64,000 nt of DNA from the NCBI RefSeq assembly GCF_001424985.1, contig NZ_LMDA01000024.1, positions 166,107-230,106 on the forward strand, read 5' to 3'. Within the stretch, counting starts at the first letter, position 1. Every line of letters begins with the position of its first letter. The position numbers were made by a program, and so were the translations under genes. The notes below the pieces were generated by a model. It was not told the DNA's origin and did not search any database. It saw only the letters and a program-made list of their open reading frames with translations. Shown here piece by piece: positions 40,995 through 50,497 of the stretch. The stretch is from Rhizobium sp. Root1212. Lineage in GTDB: Bacteria; Pseudomonadota; Alphaproteobacteria; Rhizobiales; Rhizobiaceae.

Positions 40995-43532
40995 ATGTCC
41001 CTGATCGACCGGTCGCTGCAGCGTCTGCGCATCGTCACAAAGGTTCTGCTGTTCGTCGTGCCGCTGGTCGTTCTGATCGCCGGCATCGGCCTAGTCGGTT
41101 ACAACACGGCCAGCACGCTCAATGGCCACATGACCGTGACGCGCGAGACCATCAACAATCTCTCGGATTTCCAGGCGCTGCGCAGCGGCCTGCAAGCCTT
41201 TGCCGACCAGCCGACGGCCGAGAATCTGGACGCGCTGAAGGCACGGATCGCCGATCAGGAGGCCGGGGTCGAACGGCTGGATGCGCTGCTTGTGGCCAAT
41301 GCCGACAAGGCCAAGATCGAGGCCGTCGTGGCGCTCGGCCCCGCCATGCTCCAGCGCGCCGAAGACCTCTGGGCGGTCAAGAACGAGCGCGACACGGTGA
41401 CCGCGTCGCTCGACAAGGCCATGGCCGACATGACCGCGCAGGGCAACGCCGCCTATCGCCAGATCGATATCATCCGCAAGGAATCGGACGAGAAGGAATC
41501 CTTCGCCAAGGCGCTGCTGTTCGATGCCGCCGCCTATCAGGGTCTTGCCGAACGTACCAAGAAATTCCGTCTGCCGGTCACGCTCGGCGCTTCCGCCGAT
41601 GCCAAGATCGAGGCTGCCAACAAATTCCTGCCGCATCTCCTCAAGCAGATCGACGAAGCCGAGCGCATCGCTTCTCCCAAGGTGCAGGAGCAGATCAAGG
41701 CGCTGAAGGCCGAAGTGCAGAAGATCAGTGACGTACTCGTCAGCACCGACGACAACGAGACGAAGAAGACCAAGTTCATCCCCGTGATGAGCAAGCTGAA
41801 CAAGTTCGAGGCCGATTTCGCCAAGGAAGCCGCAGCCAATTCCGATACGGCCGCCAAGCGGTTCGTCGGCATGGATGCCGAAATCACCACGCTGAAGACG
41901 CTGATCTCGCTGATGAGCGAGACTTTCAAGGGTCTTGACGTGACGCGGTTGCATATCAGCGAGCTGCACCGCTCGCTCGATGCCGGCAGCCGCGCCAAGG
42001 TCATCGAGGACATCGCCGCCGTCAAGGCGACCGCTGCCGAACTTTCGAAGCTTGGCGCCAAGAATGCGGCGCTGCGCGATCTCGCCGGCAAGCTTGAGCC
42101 GTCGCTTGCCGCTATCGACGCGGGCTCCGCCCAGCTGATCGATGTCGGCGCCCGCTGGCAGGCCGGCAAAACGGCCGCTTTCGATCTCGTCGCCTCCGCC
42201 AGCCAGACGCTGGAAAACTTCGTCAGCAGTGCCCAGGAAGCCGGCAAGAAGGACAGCCAGCGTTCGGCCAATGTCTCGATCATCGCCATGGTGGCCGGCA
42301 CGTTGCTCGCCATCGTCGGCGGCCTGATGCTGGTCGAGACGCTGCGTGGCCCGCTGAAGCGCGTTACCGAAATCATGACCCGTCTTGCCAATGGCGATCT
42401 GGAAGTCGCCATCGAAGGCCGCAACCGCGGCGACGAGATCGGCGACATGGTGCGCTCGGTCGCCGTCTTCCGCGACAATGCGGTCGAAAACGTCCGGCTG
42501 GAACAGGAGGCGGAAGCGGCCCGCGTACTCTCCGCAGAAGAGGAAGCCAAGCGCAGCCGCGAGCGTGCCCGGATCGAGGCCGAGCAGATGGAGGCGTTGA
42601 ATGCGCTCTCCGACGTGCTCGGCAAGCTTTCCGACGGCAATCTCGAAGCCGGCATGAGCGAAGACCTCGCCGCCGACTACGTGGTCATGGCCCGCACCTA
42701 CAACAACGCCGTCGAGGCGCTCCGGGCAACGCTGACGGATGTTCGCGTCGTCACCGGCGAAATCACCGGCGGCACGGGTAATCTCTCGGCCTCGGCCGAC
42801 GATCTCGCCCGCCGCACCGAGCAGCAGGCGGCAGCCCTCGAGGAAAGCTCGCGGGCGCTGCGCCAGTTGACCGAGATCGTGCGCTCGACGGCCGAAAGCG
42901 CGCGCAAGACCACGGTTTCCGTCGACGAGACCCACAACTATGCCCGCCATTCCGGCGAGGTGGTCTCCAAGGCGATCGACGCGATGGCGGCGATCAACCG
43001 CTCGTCGGAGAAGATCAGCACAATCATCGGCGTCATCGACGAGATCGCCTTCCAGACCAACCTCCTGGCGCTCAATGCCGGCGTCGAGGCGGCGCGGGCA
43101 GGCGAGGCGGGCCGCGGCTTTGCCGTCGTAGCGCAGGAAGTGCGTGAACTGGCGCAGCGTTGCGCCAGTGCCGCCCGCGAGATCAAGGGGCTGATTTCCG
43201 TCAGCGCCGAGCAGGTGCGCGGCGGCGTGGCACTGGTTCAGGAAACCGGCGATGCGCTGACGGTCATCAACGATCACATCTCGACCATCCATCAGCTCGT
43301 CAGCAACATCGAGGCGGCGGCGGCCGACCAGTATCGTGGTCTCAATGAGGTGAACCAGGCGGTGCACGAAGTCGAGTTGCTGACCCAGCAGAACGCGGCG
43401 ATGGTGGAAGAAAATACCGCCGAAATCCACGGCCTGCGCCAGCAGGTGGACACGCTCAACGAGAAGATCGAGCGCTTCAAGACGGGCACGCGGGTCCAGT
43501 CGATGAGCTATGGCCGCAGCTACGCGGCGTAA
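40995..43532 (+). CDS. Methyl-accepting chemotaxis protein with a very large periplasmic helical domain
   Basis: An 845-residue chemoreceptor. TM1 is about residues 16-37 (VLLFVVPLVVLIAGIGLVGY) and TM2 about 427-447 (SIIAMVAGTLLAIVGGLMLVE), leaving a periplasmic region of nearly 390 Ala/Lys/Glu-rich helical residues, more than twice a four-helix bundle and longer than HBM domains. HAMP-like segments follow (RGPLKRVTEIMTRLANGDLEV and a second near 530), then the signalling tip IAFQTNLLALNAGVEAARAGE near 685. No C-terminal CheR-binding pentapeptide is seen. GGAG lies nine bases before ATG 40995; ATG 40965 is also in frame. Confidence 0.92.
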   Translation: MSLIDRSLQRLRIVTKVLLFVVPLVVLIAGIGLVGYNTASTLNGHMTVTRETINNLSDFQALRSGLQAFADQPTAENLDALKARIADQEAGVERLDALLVANADKAKIEAVVALGPAMLQRAEDLWAVKNERDTVTASLDKAMADMTAQGNAAYRQIDIIRKESDEKESFAKALLFDAAAYQGLAERTKKFRLPVTLGASADAKIEAANKFLPHLLKQIDEAERIASPKVQEQIKALKAEVQKISDVLVSTDDNETKKTKFIPVMSKLNKFEADFAKEAAANSDTAAKRFVGMDAEITTLKTLISLMSETFKGLDVTRLHISELHRSLDAGSRAKVIEDIAAVKATAAELSKLGAKNAALRDLAGKLEPSLAAIDAGSAQLIDVGARWQAGKTAAFDLVASASQTLENFVSSAQEAGKKDSQRSANVSIIAMVAGTLLAIVGGLMLVETLRGPLKRVTEIMTRLANGDLEVAIEGRNRGDEIGDMVRSVAVFRDNAVENVRLEQEAEAARVLSAEEEAKRSRERARIEAEQMEALNALSDVLGKLSDGNLEAGMSEDLAADYVVMARTYNNAVEALRATLTDVRVVTGEITGGTGNLSASADDLARRTEQQAAALEESSRALRQLTEIVRSTAESARKTTVSVDETHNYARHSGEVVSKAIDAMAAINRSSEKISTIIGVIDEIAFQTNLLALNAGVEAARAGEAGRGFAVVAQEVRELAQRCASAAREIKGLISVSAEQVRGGVALVQETGDALTVINDHISTIHQLVSNIEAAAADQYRGLNEVNQAVHEVELLTQQNAAMVEENTAEIHGLRQQVDTLNEKIERFKTGTRVQSMSYGRSYAA

Positions 43533-43557
43533 ACTGAAGCTTTGATTATGAAAAATG

Positions 43558-43583
43558 AAGGCCCGCGCATCGACGCGGGCCTT
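43558..43583 (+). terminator. Intrinsic terminator of the chemoreceptor gene
   Basis: A 10-bp stem AAGGCCCGCG/CGCGGGCCTT with loop 43568-43573 lies 25 bases after the stop. The trailing T-run is short (CTTTGCATAT). Confidence 0.75.
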
Positions 43584-43625
43584 TGCATATGGGGATCAGC
43601 GTAGGCAATCGGGTGCGAGAATCGC

Positions 43626-43735
43626 CCCTCACCTAACCCTCTCCCCGCTTGCGGGGAGAGGGGACGACAGAGCGTGCGGCATCTTCCTTCTCCCCGCGGC
43701 GGGGAGAAGGTGCCCGACAGGGCGGATGAGGGGCT
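43626..43735. repeat. Composite palindromic element, second full copy
   Basis: CCCCTCACCTAA at the left and GGATGAGGGG at the right enclose two palindromes, CTCTCCCCGC...GCGGGGAGAG and CCTTCTCCCCGCGGCGGGGAGA. Same parts and order logic as at 18101-18245. It lies between convergent genes. Confidence 0.8.
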
Positions 43736-43749
43736 GGCAGGCTGTGAGA

Positions 43750-44115
43750 TCAGCCGGATGGTTTCTGGACCGGGCCTCCGGGAGGCAGGCCGAAGAAGAC
43801 TTCGACGGAGCGGATGCGACCGTTTGCCGTCGTGAAAAGCTCGGTGTTGCGGAAGGCTTTTCCGCGCAGGGATTTGGCGTCGTAGGTCACGAAGCAATGA
43901 TCGCCGAATACGGCGAGATGGCGGATATCGAAATACTCGAAGCTGCCGGCTGCTGGCCAGCATCGCTCGAAATAGGTCTGGCGATCGATGTGGTCGTCAT
44001 AGGGGCTGGTGAAGGTGAAGTCGGGGCCAAGCAGGCTTTCCATCCTGCCGCGATCCATCGTCATGTAGCAGTCGAAACTGCTGCGAACCAATGTCTCAAT
44101 CGTATCCGTCATCAC
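43750..44115 (-). CDS. SnoaL/NTF2-like nuclear transport factor 2 family protein
   Basis: A 121-residue cone-fold protein: an N-terminal helix with IETLVRSSFDCYMTMDRGRMESLLGPDFTFTSPYDD, then YFERCWPAAG and strands FRNTELFTTANGRIRSVEVFFG. These domains bind small hydrophobic ligands or catalyse isomerase/hydrolase reactions; no catalytic residues can be assigned. GGAGG lies seven bases before ATG 44115; the second ATG (44112) is adjacent. It is on the same strand as moaA, downstream by 57 bases. Confidence 0.85.
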   Translation of the reverse strand: MMTDTIETLVRSSFDCYMTMDRGRMESLLGPDFTFTSPYDDHIDRQTYFERCWPAAGSFEYFDIRHLAVFGDHCFVTYDAKSLRGKAFRNTELFTTANGRIRSVEVFFGLPPGGPVQKPSG

Positions 44116-44172
44116 CGTGCCTCCGCTTGTGACGGAGGCGAACGTGCATGCCGTGCGCTTTGTTCCGGAGCG

Positions 44173-45225
44173 TCAGCCGCCGGTGACGCTCATGTGGCGC
44201 GACACGGCCGGGCGATTATGGGTGCGGTCGATGATGAAATCGTGGCCCTTGGGCTTGCGGGTGATGGCTTCGTCGATGACGCGGGAGAGGTAGGCGTCAT
44301 CCTCCGAGGCCCGCAACGCGGTGCGCAGGTCGGCGGCGTCGTTCTGGCCGAGGCACATATAGAGCGTGCCGGTGCAGGTGAGGCGAACGCGGTTGCAGCT
44401 CTCGCAGAAATTGTGGGTCATCGGCGTGATCAGGCCGAGACGGCCGCCGGTTTCCTGAACGGTCAGATAACGGGCGGGGCCGCCGGTGCGGTATGGGTTT
44501 TCGCTGAGCGTGAACTCCTGCGCGAGGCGGTCGCGCATTTCCGACAGCGGCAGGTAATAGTCGGTGCGGTCTTCGTCGATCTCGCCCATGGGCATGGTTT
44601 CGATCAGGGTCAGGTCCATGCCGCGGCCATGCGCCCAGCGCAGCATATGCGGGATTTCCTCGTCGTTGAGGCCCTTCAGCGCGACGGCATTGATCTTGAC
44701 GTGGATGCCGGCGGCCTGCGCCGCGTCGATGCCTTCGATCACCTTCGAGAGCTCGCCCCAGCGGGTGATGCGGCGGAATTTTTCCGGGTCCAGCGTATCG
44801 AGCGAGACGTTGATGCGGCGCACGCCGCAATCGGCCAGTTCGGCGGCGAAGCGGGCGAGTTGGGAACCGTTGGTGGTCAGCGTCAGCTCGTCCAGCGCGC
44901 CGGCCCGGACCTGTTCGCCAAGCGAGCGCACGAGGAACATCACGTTCTTGCGCACCAGCGGCTCGCCGCCGGTGAGCCGCAGCTTGCGCACGCCCTTGTC
45001 GATGAAGGCGCGACAGAGGCGGTCGAGTTCTTCCAGCGTCAACAGGTCCTTCTTCGGCAGGAAGGTCATGTTTTCGGCCATGCAATAGGTGCAGCGGAAA
45101 TCGCAGCGATCGGTGACGGAAACGCGCAGGTAAGTGACCGCCCGTCCGAAGGGATCGATCATCGGGGCTTGGACGCTGCCAAGCGGCAGGGCGCCGGATG
45201 TATCTGCTACGACCGTATTCACCAC
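44173..45225 (-). CDS. moaA: GTP 3',8-cyclase MoaA
   Basis: Radical SAM enzyme, first step of molybdenum cofactor synthesis, converting GTP to 3',8-cyclo-GTP with MoaC. The 350 residues have the SAM cluster CDFRCTYC (Cys41, 45, 48), the [11 protein letters not shown] motif, LTTNGSQLA, and the second [4Fe-4S] site [19 protein letters not shown]. It starts with GTG (45225, or GTG 45222) after GAGGAG. Its partners moaC, moaB and moeA are not in the window, while mobAB lie 5 kb away in a separate unit. Confidence 0.96.
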   Translation of the reverse strand: MVNTVVADTSGALPLGSVQAPMIDPFGRAVTYLRVSVTDRCDFRCTYCMAENMTFLPKKDLLTLEELDRLCRAFIDKGVRKLRLTGGEPLVRKNVMFLVRSLGEQVRAGALDELTLTTNGSQLARFAAELADCGVRRINVSLDTLDPEKFRRITRWGELSKVIEGIDAAQAAGIHVKINAVALKGLNDEEIPHMLRWAHGRGMDLTLIETMPMGEIDEDRTDYYLPLSEMRDRLAQEFTLSENPYRTGGPARYLTVQETGGRLGLITPMTHNFCESCNRVRLTCTGTLYMCLGQNDAADLRTALRASEDDAYLSRVIDEAITRKPKGHDFIIDRTHNRPAVSRHMSVTGG

Positions 45226-45449
45226 GTACTCCTCTGGCGATAATGTCGTTTCGCGAAGCGGTCACGTCAAGGCATGGAAGCGAAAATGCGTTCCATTCCG
45301 GACGTTAAGTGATGGCATATCGCGCCGATAGCATCGGAAAATGTGAAAGAGTGTCACATCCAGCATGGGTTTCGTGGCCAAATCCTTGCAAGTGCGCTAC
45401 TGGCAGTTTGCGGGCCGGAATCGTCCGGCGACCGGGAAGGAGGCGCGAC

Positions 45450-45824
45450 ATGAGCGAAATCTGGCCGACCGAATTGCGCGTGTCGAAGGACAGGCACCGG
45501 CTGACGGCGAGCTTCAACGACGGCAGCTCCTACGATCTTTCCGCGGAAATGCTGCGGGTGCTGTCGCCCTCCGCCGAGGTGCAGGGCCATGGGCCGGGGC
45601 AGGGCGTGACCGTGCCCGGCAAGCGCAATGTCGCGATCCTCAGCATGACGCCGACCGGCAATTATGCCGTCCGCATCGGTTTCGACGACATGCACGACAC
45701 CGGCATCTTCACCTGGACCTATCTGCGGGAACTCGGCGAAAAGGGCGAGGCGATGTTTGCCGAATACGAGCAGGCGCTCGCTGAAAAAGGCATGAGCCGC
45801 GACAAGGCGGAACGGCCGCGCTGA
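45450..45824 (+). CDS. DUF971 domain protein
   Basis: A 124-residue protein with the DUF971 (gamma-butyrobetaine hydroxylase-like N-terminal) fold: WPTELRVSKDRHRLTASFNDGSSYDLSAEMLRV, a variable EVQGHGPGQ part and TPTGNYAVRIGFDDMHDTGIFTWTYLREL with the characteristic His and Asp residues. The family is often beside Moco or Fe-S genes; here it is divergent from moaA. The role is unknown. AGGAGG lies seven bases before ATG 45450. Confidence 0.9.
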   Translation: MSEIWPTELRVSKDRHRLTASFNDGSSYDLSAEMLRVLSPSAEVQGHGPGQGVTVPGKRNVAILSMTPTGNYAVRIGFDDMHDTGIFTWTYLRELGEKGEAMFAEYEQALAEKGMSRDKAERPR

Positions 45825-45887
45825 CCGGCGTCATGCGCCTGTCATGGTGCGCGGGCAGAGAGCGGTAAACGGCAAGGGGACCAGACG

Positions 45888-46496
45888 ATGACCATCATCC
45901 GCAGTATCGAGGAACTGCACGCGCTCTACGGCGCCACCAGCGAGGCCTCCATGGTCAAGGTGACGAAGACCTTGACGCGGGATTATGCACGGATGATCGA
46001 GGCTTCGCCCTTTGCGGCTCTTGCCACGGTCGGGCCGGAAGGGCTCGATTGTTCGCCGCGCGGCGATGATGAGCAGGTGGTGCGCGTCGCCGACGACCGC
46101 ACGGTGCTGATGCCCGACTGGCGCGGCAACAACCGGGTCGATTCGCTGGCCAATATCGTGCGCGATCCGCGGGTGGCGCTGATGTTCCTCGTTCCCGGAT
46201 CCAATACGGCCATGCGCATCAACGGCACTGCGGTCGTCAGTGTCGATCCGGCGCTTCTGAATGCTTTCGAAGTGGATGGGAAGAACCCGCGCAGCGTCAT
46301 CGTGGTGACGATCGGCGAGGTCTATTTCCAGTGCGCGCGGGCGTTGATGCGTTCGCAGCTGTGGAACCCCGCGCGGTTTGTCGATCCTCGGGCTCTGCCG
46401 ACGCCGGGCGATCTGCTGAAGGCGGCGAAGGCCGATTTCGATGCTGCGACCTATGATCGGGAATGGCCGGAACGCGCGGCCAAGACGATGTGGTGA
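45888..46496 (+). CDS. Pyridoxamine 5'-phosphate oxidase-family FMN protein (MSMEG_1061 type)
   Basis: A 202-residue split-barrel flavoprotein. FAALATVGPEGLDCSPRGD and LPDWRGNNRVDSLANIVRDPRVALMFLVPG (here LMPDW) form the FMN site; CARALMRSQLWNP and the C-terminal PTPGDLL are typical of the MSMEG_1061-type group. These act as oxidoreductases with unknown substrates. It follows DUF971 by 63 bases and is closed by a strong terminator. Confidence 0.9.
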   Translation: MTIIRSIEELHALYGATSEASMVKVTKTLTRDYARMIEASPFAALATVGPEGLDCSPRGDDEQVVRVADDRTVLMPDWRGNNRVDSLANIVRDPRVALMFLVPGSNTAMRINGTAVVSVDPALLNAFEVDGKNPRSVIVVTIGEVYFQCARALMRSQLWNPARFVDPRALPTPGDLLKAAKADFDAATYDREWPERAAKTMW

Positions 46497-46509
46497 TCTG
46501 CAAACGCCT

Positions 46510-46545
46510 AAAGACCGCGCCTCCATCTCGGAGCGCGGTCTTTTT
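46510..46545 (+). terminator. Intrinsic terminator of the PPOX-family gene
   Basis: An 11-bp stem AAAGACCGCGC/GCGCGGTCTTT with a 12-base loop and TTTTT, placed 14 bases after the stop codon. The A-run on the left could give weak bidirectional use for the convergent transpeptidase gene. Confidence 0.9.
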
Positions 46546-46557
46546 CTGTCCACCGCA

Positions 46558-47190
46558 TCAGTTGCGGACGATGACCTTGGTGCCGATCGTGACATTGGCA
46601 TAGAGGTGCTCGACATCCTCGTTCGCCATGCGGATGCAGCCGGAGGACATGGCCTTGCCGAGAGACGACGGCTGGTTGGTGCCGTGGATGCGGTAGATGG
46701 TCGAGCCGAGATACATAGCGCGGGCGCCGAGCGGATTGTTGATGCCGCCCTTCATGGTCACCGGCAGGATATGGCCCTTCTTCGCCTCACGGGCGCGCAT
46801 CTCGGCCGGCGGGTTCCAGGTCGGCCATTCGGCCTTGCGGCTGACGGTGTTTGTGCCGGTCCAGATGAAGCCCTTGCGGCCGACGCTGATGGCGTACTTC
46901 ATCGCCGTGCCATCGCCGAGAACGTGATAGAGGCGGCGCTCGGAATTATCGACGATGATGGTGCCGGGCGCGACTTCCTCGGCGAAAGCGACCAGTTTGC
47001 GCGGGATCGGCGCGCGGCTGATGTCGTTCTTCGGCTTGGCCTTGCCCTGCGTCAGGGCCTGCAGCAGGCTGGTCCTGGCGGTGGCCGATTGCAGCGAGGC
47101 GACATCGTAGCTCGCGGTCTGGCCGGCGGCGAAGGCGGTGGTGGAAAAGAGCGTGGCGGCGGCGATCAGCGTGGCGGCGAAGGTTTTCAT
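46558..47190 (-). CDS. L,D-transpeptidase (YkuD family)
   Basis: A 210-residue exported enzyme. The signal peptide MKTFAATLIAAATLFSTTAFA is followed by the YkuD domain from about residue 75 (GTIIVDNSERRLYHVL) with the active site HGTNQPSSLGKAMSSGCIRM: His169 and catalytic Cys185. It makes 3-3 cross-links in peptidoglycan or attaches proteins to it; rhizobiales rely heavily on L,D-cross-links for polar growth. Several paralogues are usual, and this window has a second, larger one. Confidence 0.93.
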   Translation of the reverse strand: MKTFAATLIAAATLFSTTAFAAGQTASYDVASLQSATARTSLLQALTQGKAKPKNDISRAPIPRKLVAFAEEVAPGTIIVDNSERRLYHVLGDGTAMKYAISVGRKGFIWTGTNTVSRKAEWPTWNPPAEMRAREAKKGHILPVTMKGGINNPLGARAMYLGSTIYRIHGTNQPSSLGKAMSSGCIRMANEDVEHLYANVTIGTKVIVRN

Positions 47191-47312
47191 GTCCCATATC
47201 TCCCGGTTGTGGGAGCTTGCCGGTTCCTTCCGCTGCCCCCGTTATGGAGCCTTTTTAGCCTGGGGCAATAAAGCCCGCTGTTTCCTTGGGAACGGGGTGT
47301 TTGCAATACGAA

Positions 47313-47339
47313 AAAGGCCCGCGGCGAGGGCGGGCCTTT
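47313..47339 (-). terminator. Intrinsic terminator of the GGDEF gene
   Basis: A 10-bp stem AAAGGCCCGC/GCGGGCCTTT with loop 47323-47329; on the minus strand it is followed by TTTTTCG. It lies 23 bases downstream of the stop. Confidence 0.85.
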
Positions 47340-47362
47340 CTCAGGAATGGGACGGGTGACGC

Positions 47363-48427
47363 CTACTTGCGGTAGATCAGCCAGCTCTTGCCGGCATCCT
47401 TCTTCATGCCGTCTTCAAACAGCATGCAGCGGTTGCGGCCTGCATTCTTGGCGCAGTAGAGGGCGACGTCGGCCTTGTTGTAGAGATCGACCGGGTCTTC
47501 GGCGGCGGGCGCCTGGCAGACGCCGATCGACAGCGTGATCGGACCGTAATTGACGCCGGATTTCGAATTCTTGAACGGCGTGTTGGCGAGTGCTACGCGG
47601 ATGCGCTCTGCCACCTGCAGGCTTTCTTCCTGGGTGCTGTCGGTCAGGATGATGGCAAACTCCTCGCCGCCGGTGCGGGCGACGAAGGCATCGCGGCGCA
47701 GATTGGTGCGGATGACCGTGCCGACGGTTGCCAGGATCTTGTCGCCGACGGGATGGCCGAAGCTGTCGTTGACCTTCTTGAAGTGGTCGATATCGGCGAT
47801 CAGCAGGCCGGTGAAGCTCTGGGAATCGGAATTGTAGATGGCGGCCAGCCGCTCGTCGAAGGCACGGCGATTGGCAAGCCGGGTCAGCGAATCGGTGTTG
47901 GCGATGCGCTTGTACTCGTCGAGTTCCTGACGGATGACCTCCATCTCGAAGGATTTCATCGAGACGTTTTCGGCCCGCTCCTTGCCCTGGCTCATCGTAT
48001 CGACGGTGGCTTCGGACAGAATGCCTACGGCCTGACGCAGGAGATCGGCGCTGGTGTTGCTCTTGCTGGAGATGTTGCGATAGGTCTCGTCGAGTACCTT
48101 GTTGTAGTTTTCGAGCGCGAATTGCTCCTCCCGCAGAAGCTTAAGCAGGTCGGCCAGCTCGAGGGCCATCTGGTTGTGCACCTTGTCGATGCCGGCGGGG
48201 TGAAGGTGGCTGAAATAGCGGGCACCGATCTCGTCCAGCTCTTCCTGCGTGGCGCGACTGCCGAGCGCTGCCAGTTCCTTGGTCAGCTTCGGGTTGGAGC
48301 CGATATAGGCCTCGTAGTAAAGCTCGTAATTGCGCGGGATCGGCGAGACACCCATCATCCGCATCGCATAGGTGACCTGCGCTGCGATATCCGGCATCTG
48401 GATCTTTCCCGAGGTTGCCGACTGCAT
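47363..48427 (-). CDS. Diguanylate cyclase (GGDEF domain)
   Basis: A 354-residue protein, soluble. An N-terminal helical region (residues 1-170, with RNYELYYEAYIGSNPKL and a long coiled coil) precedes GGDEF from about residue 178 (DSLTRLANRRAFDERL), with the active site RTGGEEF at 251-257. It should make cyclic di-GMP. The inhibitory I-site RxxD five residues before GGEEF is not kept (it reads R-R-D-A), so product inhibition is likely reduced. The N-terminal region resembles that of other alphaproteobacterial GGDEF proteins and lacks PAS or TM segments. Confidence 0.93.
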   Translation of the reverse strand: MQSATSGKIQMPDIAAQVTYAMRMMGVSPIPRNYELYYEAYIGSNPKLTKELAALGSRATQEELDEIGARYFSHLHPAGIDKVHNQMALELADLLKLLREEQFALENYNKVLDETYRNISSKSNTSADLLRQAVGILSEATVDTMSQGKERAENVSMKSFEMEVIRQELDEYKRIANTDSLTRLANRRAFDERLAAIYNSDSQSFTGLLIADIDHFKKVNDSFGHPVGDKILATVGTVIRTNLRRDAFVARTGGEEFAIILTDSTQEESLQVAERIRVALANTPFKNSKSGVNYGPITLSIGVCQAPAAEDPVDLYNKADVALYCAKNAGRNRCMLFEDGMKKDAGKSWLIYRK

Positions 48428-48543
48428 CTGGCAACTCCTTCAGTGCTGTTGTTTCTGCACCGTTAGTTCTAGGGATAAAAGATTTTGGAAGCCTTAACGT
48501 TTCGTCTCGTGCATCGCCGGCATTCACTTCAACCACAATGAAA

Positions 48544-48569
48544 AAGCGGAGCGCCTGGACGCTCCGCTT
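48544..48569 (-). terminator. Intrinsic terminator of fumC
   Basis: A 10-bp stem AAGCGGAGCG/CGCTCCGCTT with loop 48554-48559; TTTTTC follows on the minus strand and TTCTTTTC on the plus strand. It is 29 bases after the fumC stop. Confidence 0.85.
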
Positions 48570-48598
48570 CTTTTCAAGCGTTTGCCGCAAAAAGCATA

Positions 48599-49990
48599 TC
48601 AGGCGGGGCTGATCATCGTTTCCGGGCGAACCACCTCGTCGAACTCGGCGTCCGTCACATAGCCGCCGCCGACGGCTTCCTCGCGCAGGGTCGTGCCGTT
48701 CTTATGGGCGGTCTTGGCGATCTTGGCCGCATTGTCATAGCCGATCTTCGGCGCGAGCGCCGTCACCAGCATCAGCGAGCGGTCGAGCGCCGCCTTGATG
48801 TTGTCCTCGCGCGCCTCGATGCCGACGACGCAATTGTCCGTGAACGAGATGGCGGCGTCGGACAGCAGTTGTACCGACTGCAGGAAGTTATAGGCCATCA
48901 GCGGATTGTAGACGTTCAGCTCGAAATGGCCCTGGCTGCCGGCGAAGGTGAGCGAGGCATTGTTGCCGAACACCTGCACGCAGACCTGGGTCAGCGCTTC
49001 GCACTGGGTCGGGTTGACCTTGCCCGGCATGATGGAAGAGCCTGGCTCGTTTTCCGGCAGCGACAGTTCGCCGAGGCCGGAGCGCGGGCCGGAGCCGAGG
49101 AAGCGGATGTCGTTGGCGATCTTGAAGAGGGCGGCCGCGGCCGAATTGATCGCGCCGTGCGAGAAGACCATGGAATCATGGGCGGCCAGCGCTTCGAACT
49201 TGTTCGGGGCGGTCTTGAAGGCGATGCCGGTGATGGCCGCGATCTCGTCGGCGACCTTTTCGGCAAATCCGATCGGGGCATTCAGGCCCGTGCCGACGGC
49301 CGTGCCGCCCTGCGCGAGTTCGCACAGGCCCGGCAGCGTCATCTCGATGCGCTTGATCGAGGAGGCGACCTGCGCGGCATAGCCGGAGAATTCCTGGCCG
49401 AGGGTGAGCGGCGTCGCGTCCTGCGTGTGGGTGCGGCCGATCTTGATGATGTGATCGAAGGCCTTGACCTTGGCTTCGAGGGCGGCGTGCAGATGCTTGA
49501 GGGCCGGCAGCAGGTCGTGGACGACGCGCTCGGCACAGGCGATGTGCATGGCCGTCGGATAGGTGTCGTTCGACGACTGGCTCATGTTGACGTGGTCGTT
49601 CGGGTGCACCGGCTTCTTGGAGCCCATGACGCCGCCGAGCATTTCGATCGCGCGGTTGGAGATCACTTCATTGGCGTTCATGTTCGACTGGGTGCCGGAG
49701 CCGGTCTGCCAGACGACGAGCGGGAAGTGGTCGTTGAGCTTGCCGTCGATGACTTCCTGCGCGGCCGACACGATGGCCTCACCGATCTTCGGATCGAGGC
49801 GGCCGAGCGCCACGTTGGCACGGGCGGCGGCCTGCTTGACGATGCCGAGGGCACGCACGATCGACAGCGGCTGCTTTTCCCAGCCGATCTTGAAATTGCC
49901 GAGCGAACGCTGCGCCTGGGCGCCCCAGTAGCGGTCGTTTGCCACTTCGATCGGGCCGAAGGTATCTGTTTCAGTGCGCGTCGATGTCAT
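48599..49990 (-). CDS. fumC: Class II fumarate hydratase FumC
   Basis: A 463-residue, oxygen-stable, Fe-independent TCA-cycle enzyme converting fumarate to malate. Family marks are [15 protein letters not shown] at the N-terminus, [59 protein letters not shown] and the signature [13 protein letters not shown]. Length is standard. Single gene with its own terminator; a 500-base divergent region separates it from the YcbB-type gene. Confidence 0.97.
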   Translation of the reverse strand: MTSTRTETDTFGPIEVANDRYWGAQAQRSLGNFKIGWEKQPLSIVRALGIVKQAAARANVALGRLDPKIGEAIVSAAQEVIDGKLNDHFPLVVWQTGSGTQSNMNANEVISNRAIEMLGGVMGSKKPVHPNDHVNMSQSSNDTYPTAMHIACAERVVHDLLPALKHLHAALEAKVKAFDHIIKIGRTHTQDATPLTLGQEFSGYAAQVASSIKRIEMTLPGLCELAQGGTAVGTGLNAPIGFAEKVADEIAAITGIAFKTAPNKFEALAAHDSMVFSHGAINSAAAALFKIANDIRFLGSGPRSGLGELSLPENEPGSSIMPGKVNPTQCEALTQVCVQVFGNNASLTFAGSQGHFELNVYNPLMAYNFLQSVQLLSDAAISFTDNCVVGIEAREDNIKAALDRSLMLVTALAPKIGYDNAAKIAKTAHKNGTTLREEAVGGGYVTDAEFDEVVRPETMISPA

Positions 49991-50497
49991 CCGTTATCCC
50001 TCATTTCCTCATGCGGCCGGGCGGAACTCTGGATCAGCCGGCGGCCGCGCTGGCCTTGGTGATGGGCATCTCTCTGGCCCAGCCGCAGGGGGTTGTAAAG
50101 GGGCCGGGAAGGCTGCGGCCATGCTACAATCGTTTAAATACGGGAAGGGATGGAATCGCCGGCTGACCAGTCTGTCCGGCGTGACGTTTCCGTCACATCC
50201 GCCACCAGATTTTTCCGGGTGCCGTTGCGCAAATTTTATCTCCGCACCCACCGTCGGGGTGCTCACGGAAAAATTATCGCAACAATTCAAATTTTTGCGG
50301 GGTCTTGCGCGTTTCCCCGGAGGCCGAAAATGTCACGTGAATGTGACGTCTCGGACGGGCTTGAAGGAGGGCGCGTTTCCTTTTCATTCACCAACCTTTC
50401 TTATAAGCAATTAAGCACGATCGCCGCAAAGCCTTCGTGCAGGGCCGGACCTCAAGCCGGCCACGGGCGGCAATGCGAGACAGGGACGACTATACTC
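49991..50497. other. Divergent intergenic region fumC / YcbB-type L,D-transpeptidase
   Basis: About 500 bases. A frame continuous with the transpeptidase is open from 50150 but encodes no family-like sequence before the signal peptide. An interrupted palindrome GTCAC...GTGAC lies at about 50331-50346. TTCACC and TATAAG at about 50386-50406 might be promoter boxes, at low confidence. Confidence 0.4.

Noticed and set aside
41091-43430. 779-codon ORF antisense to the chemoreceptor gene
   Set aside because: Shadow of a GC-rich gene with strong third-position bias; the sense frame has complete chemoreceptor motifs.
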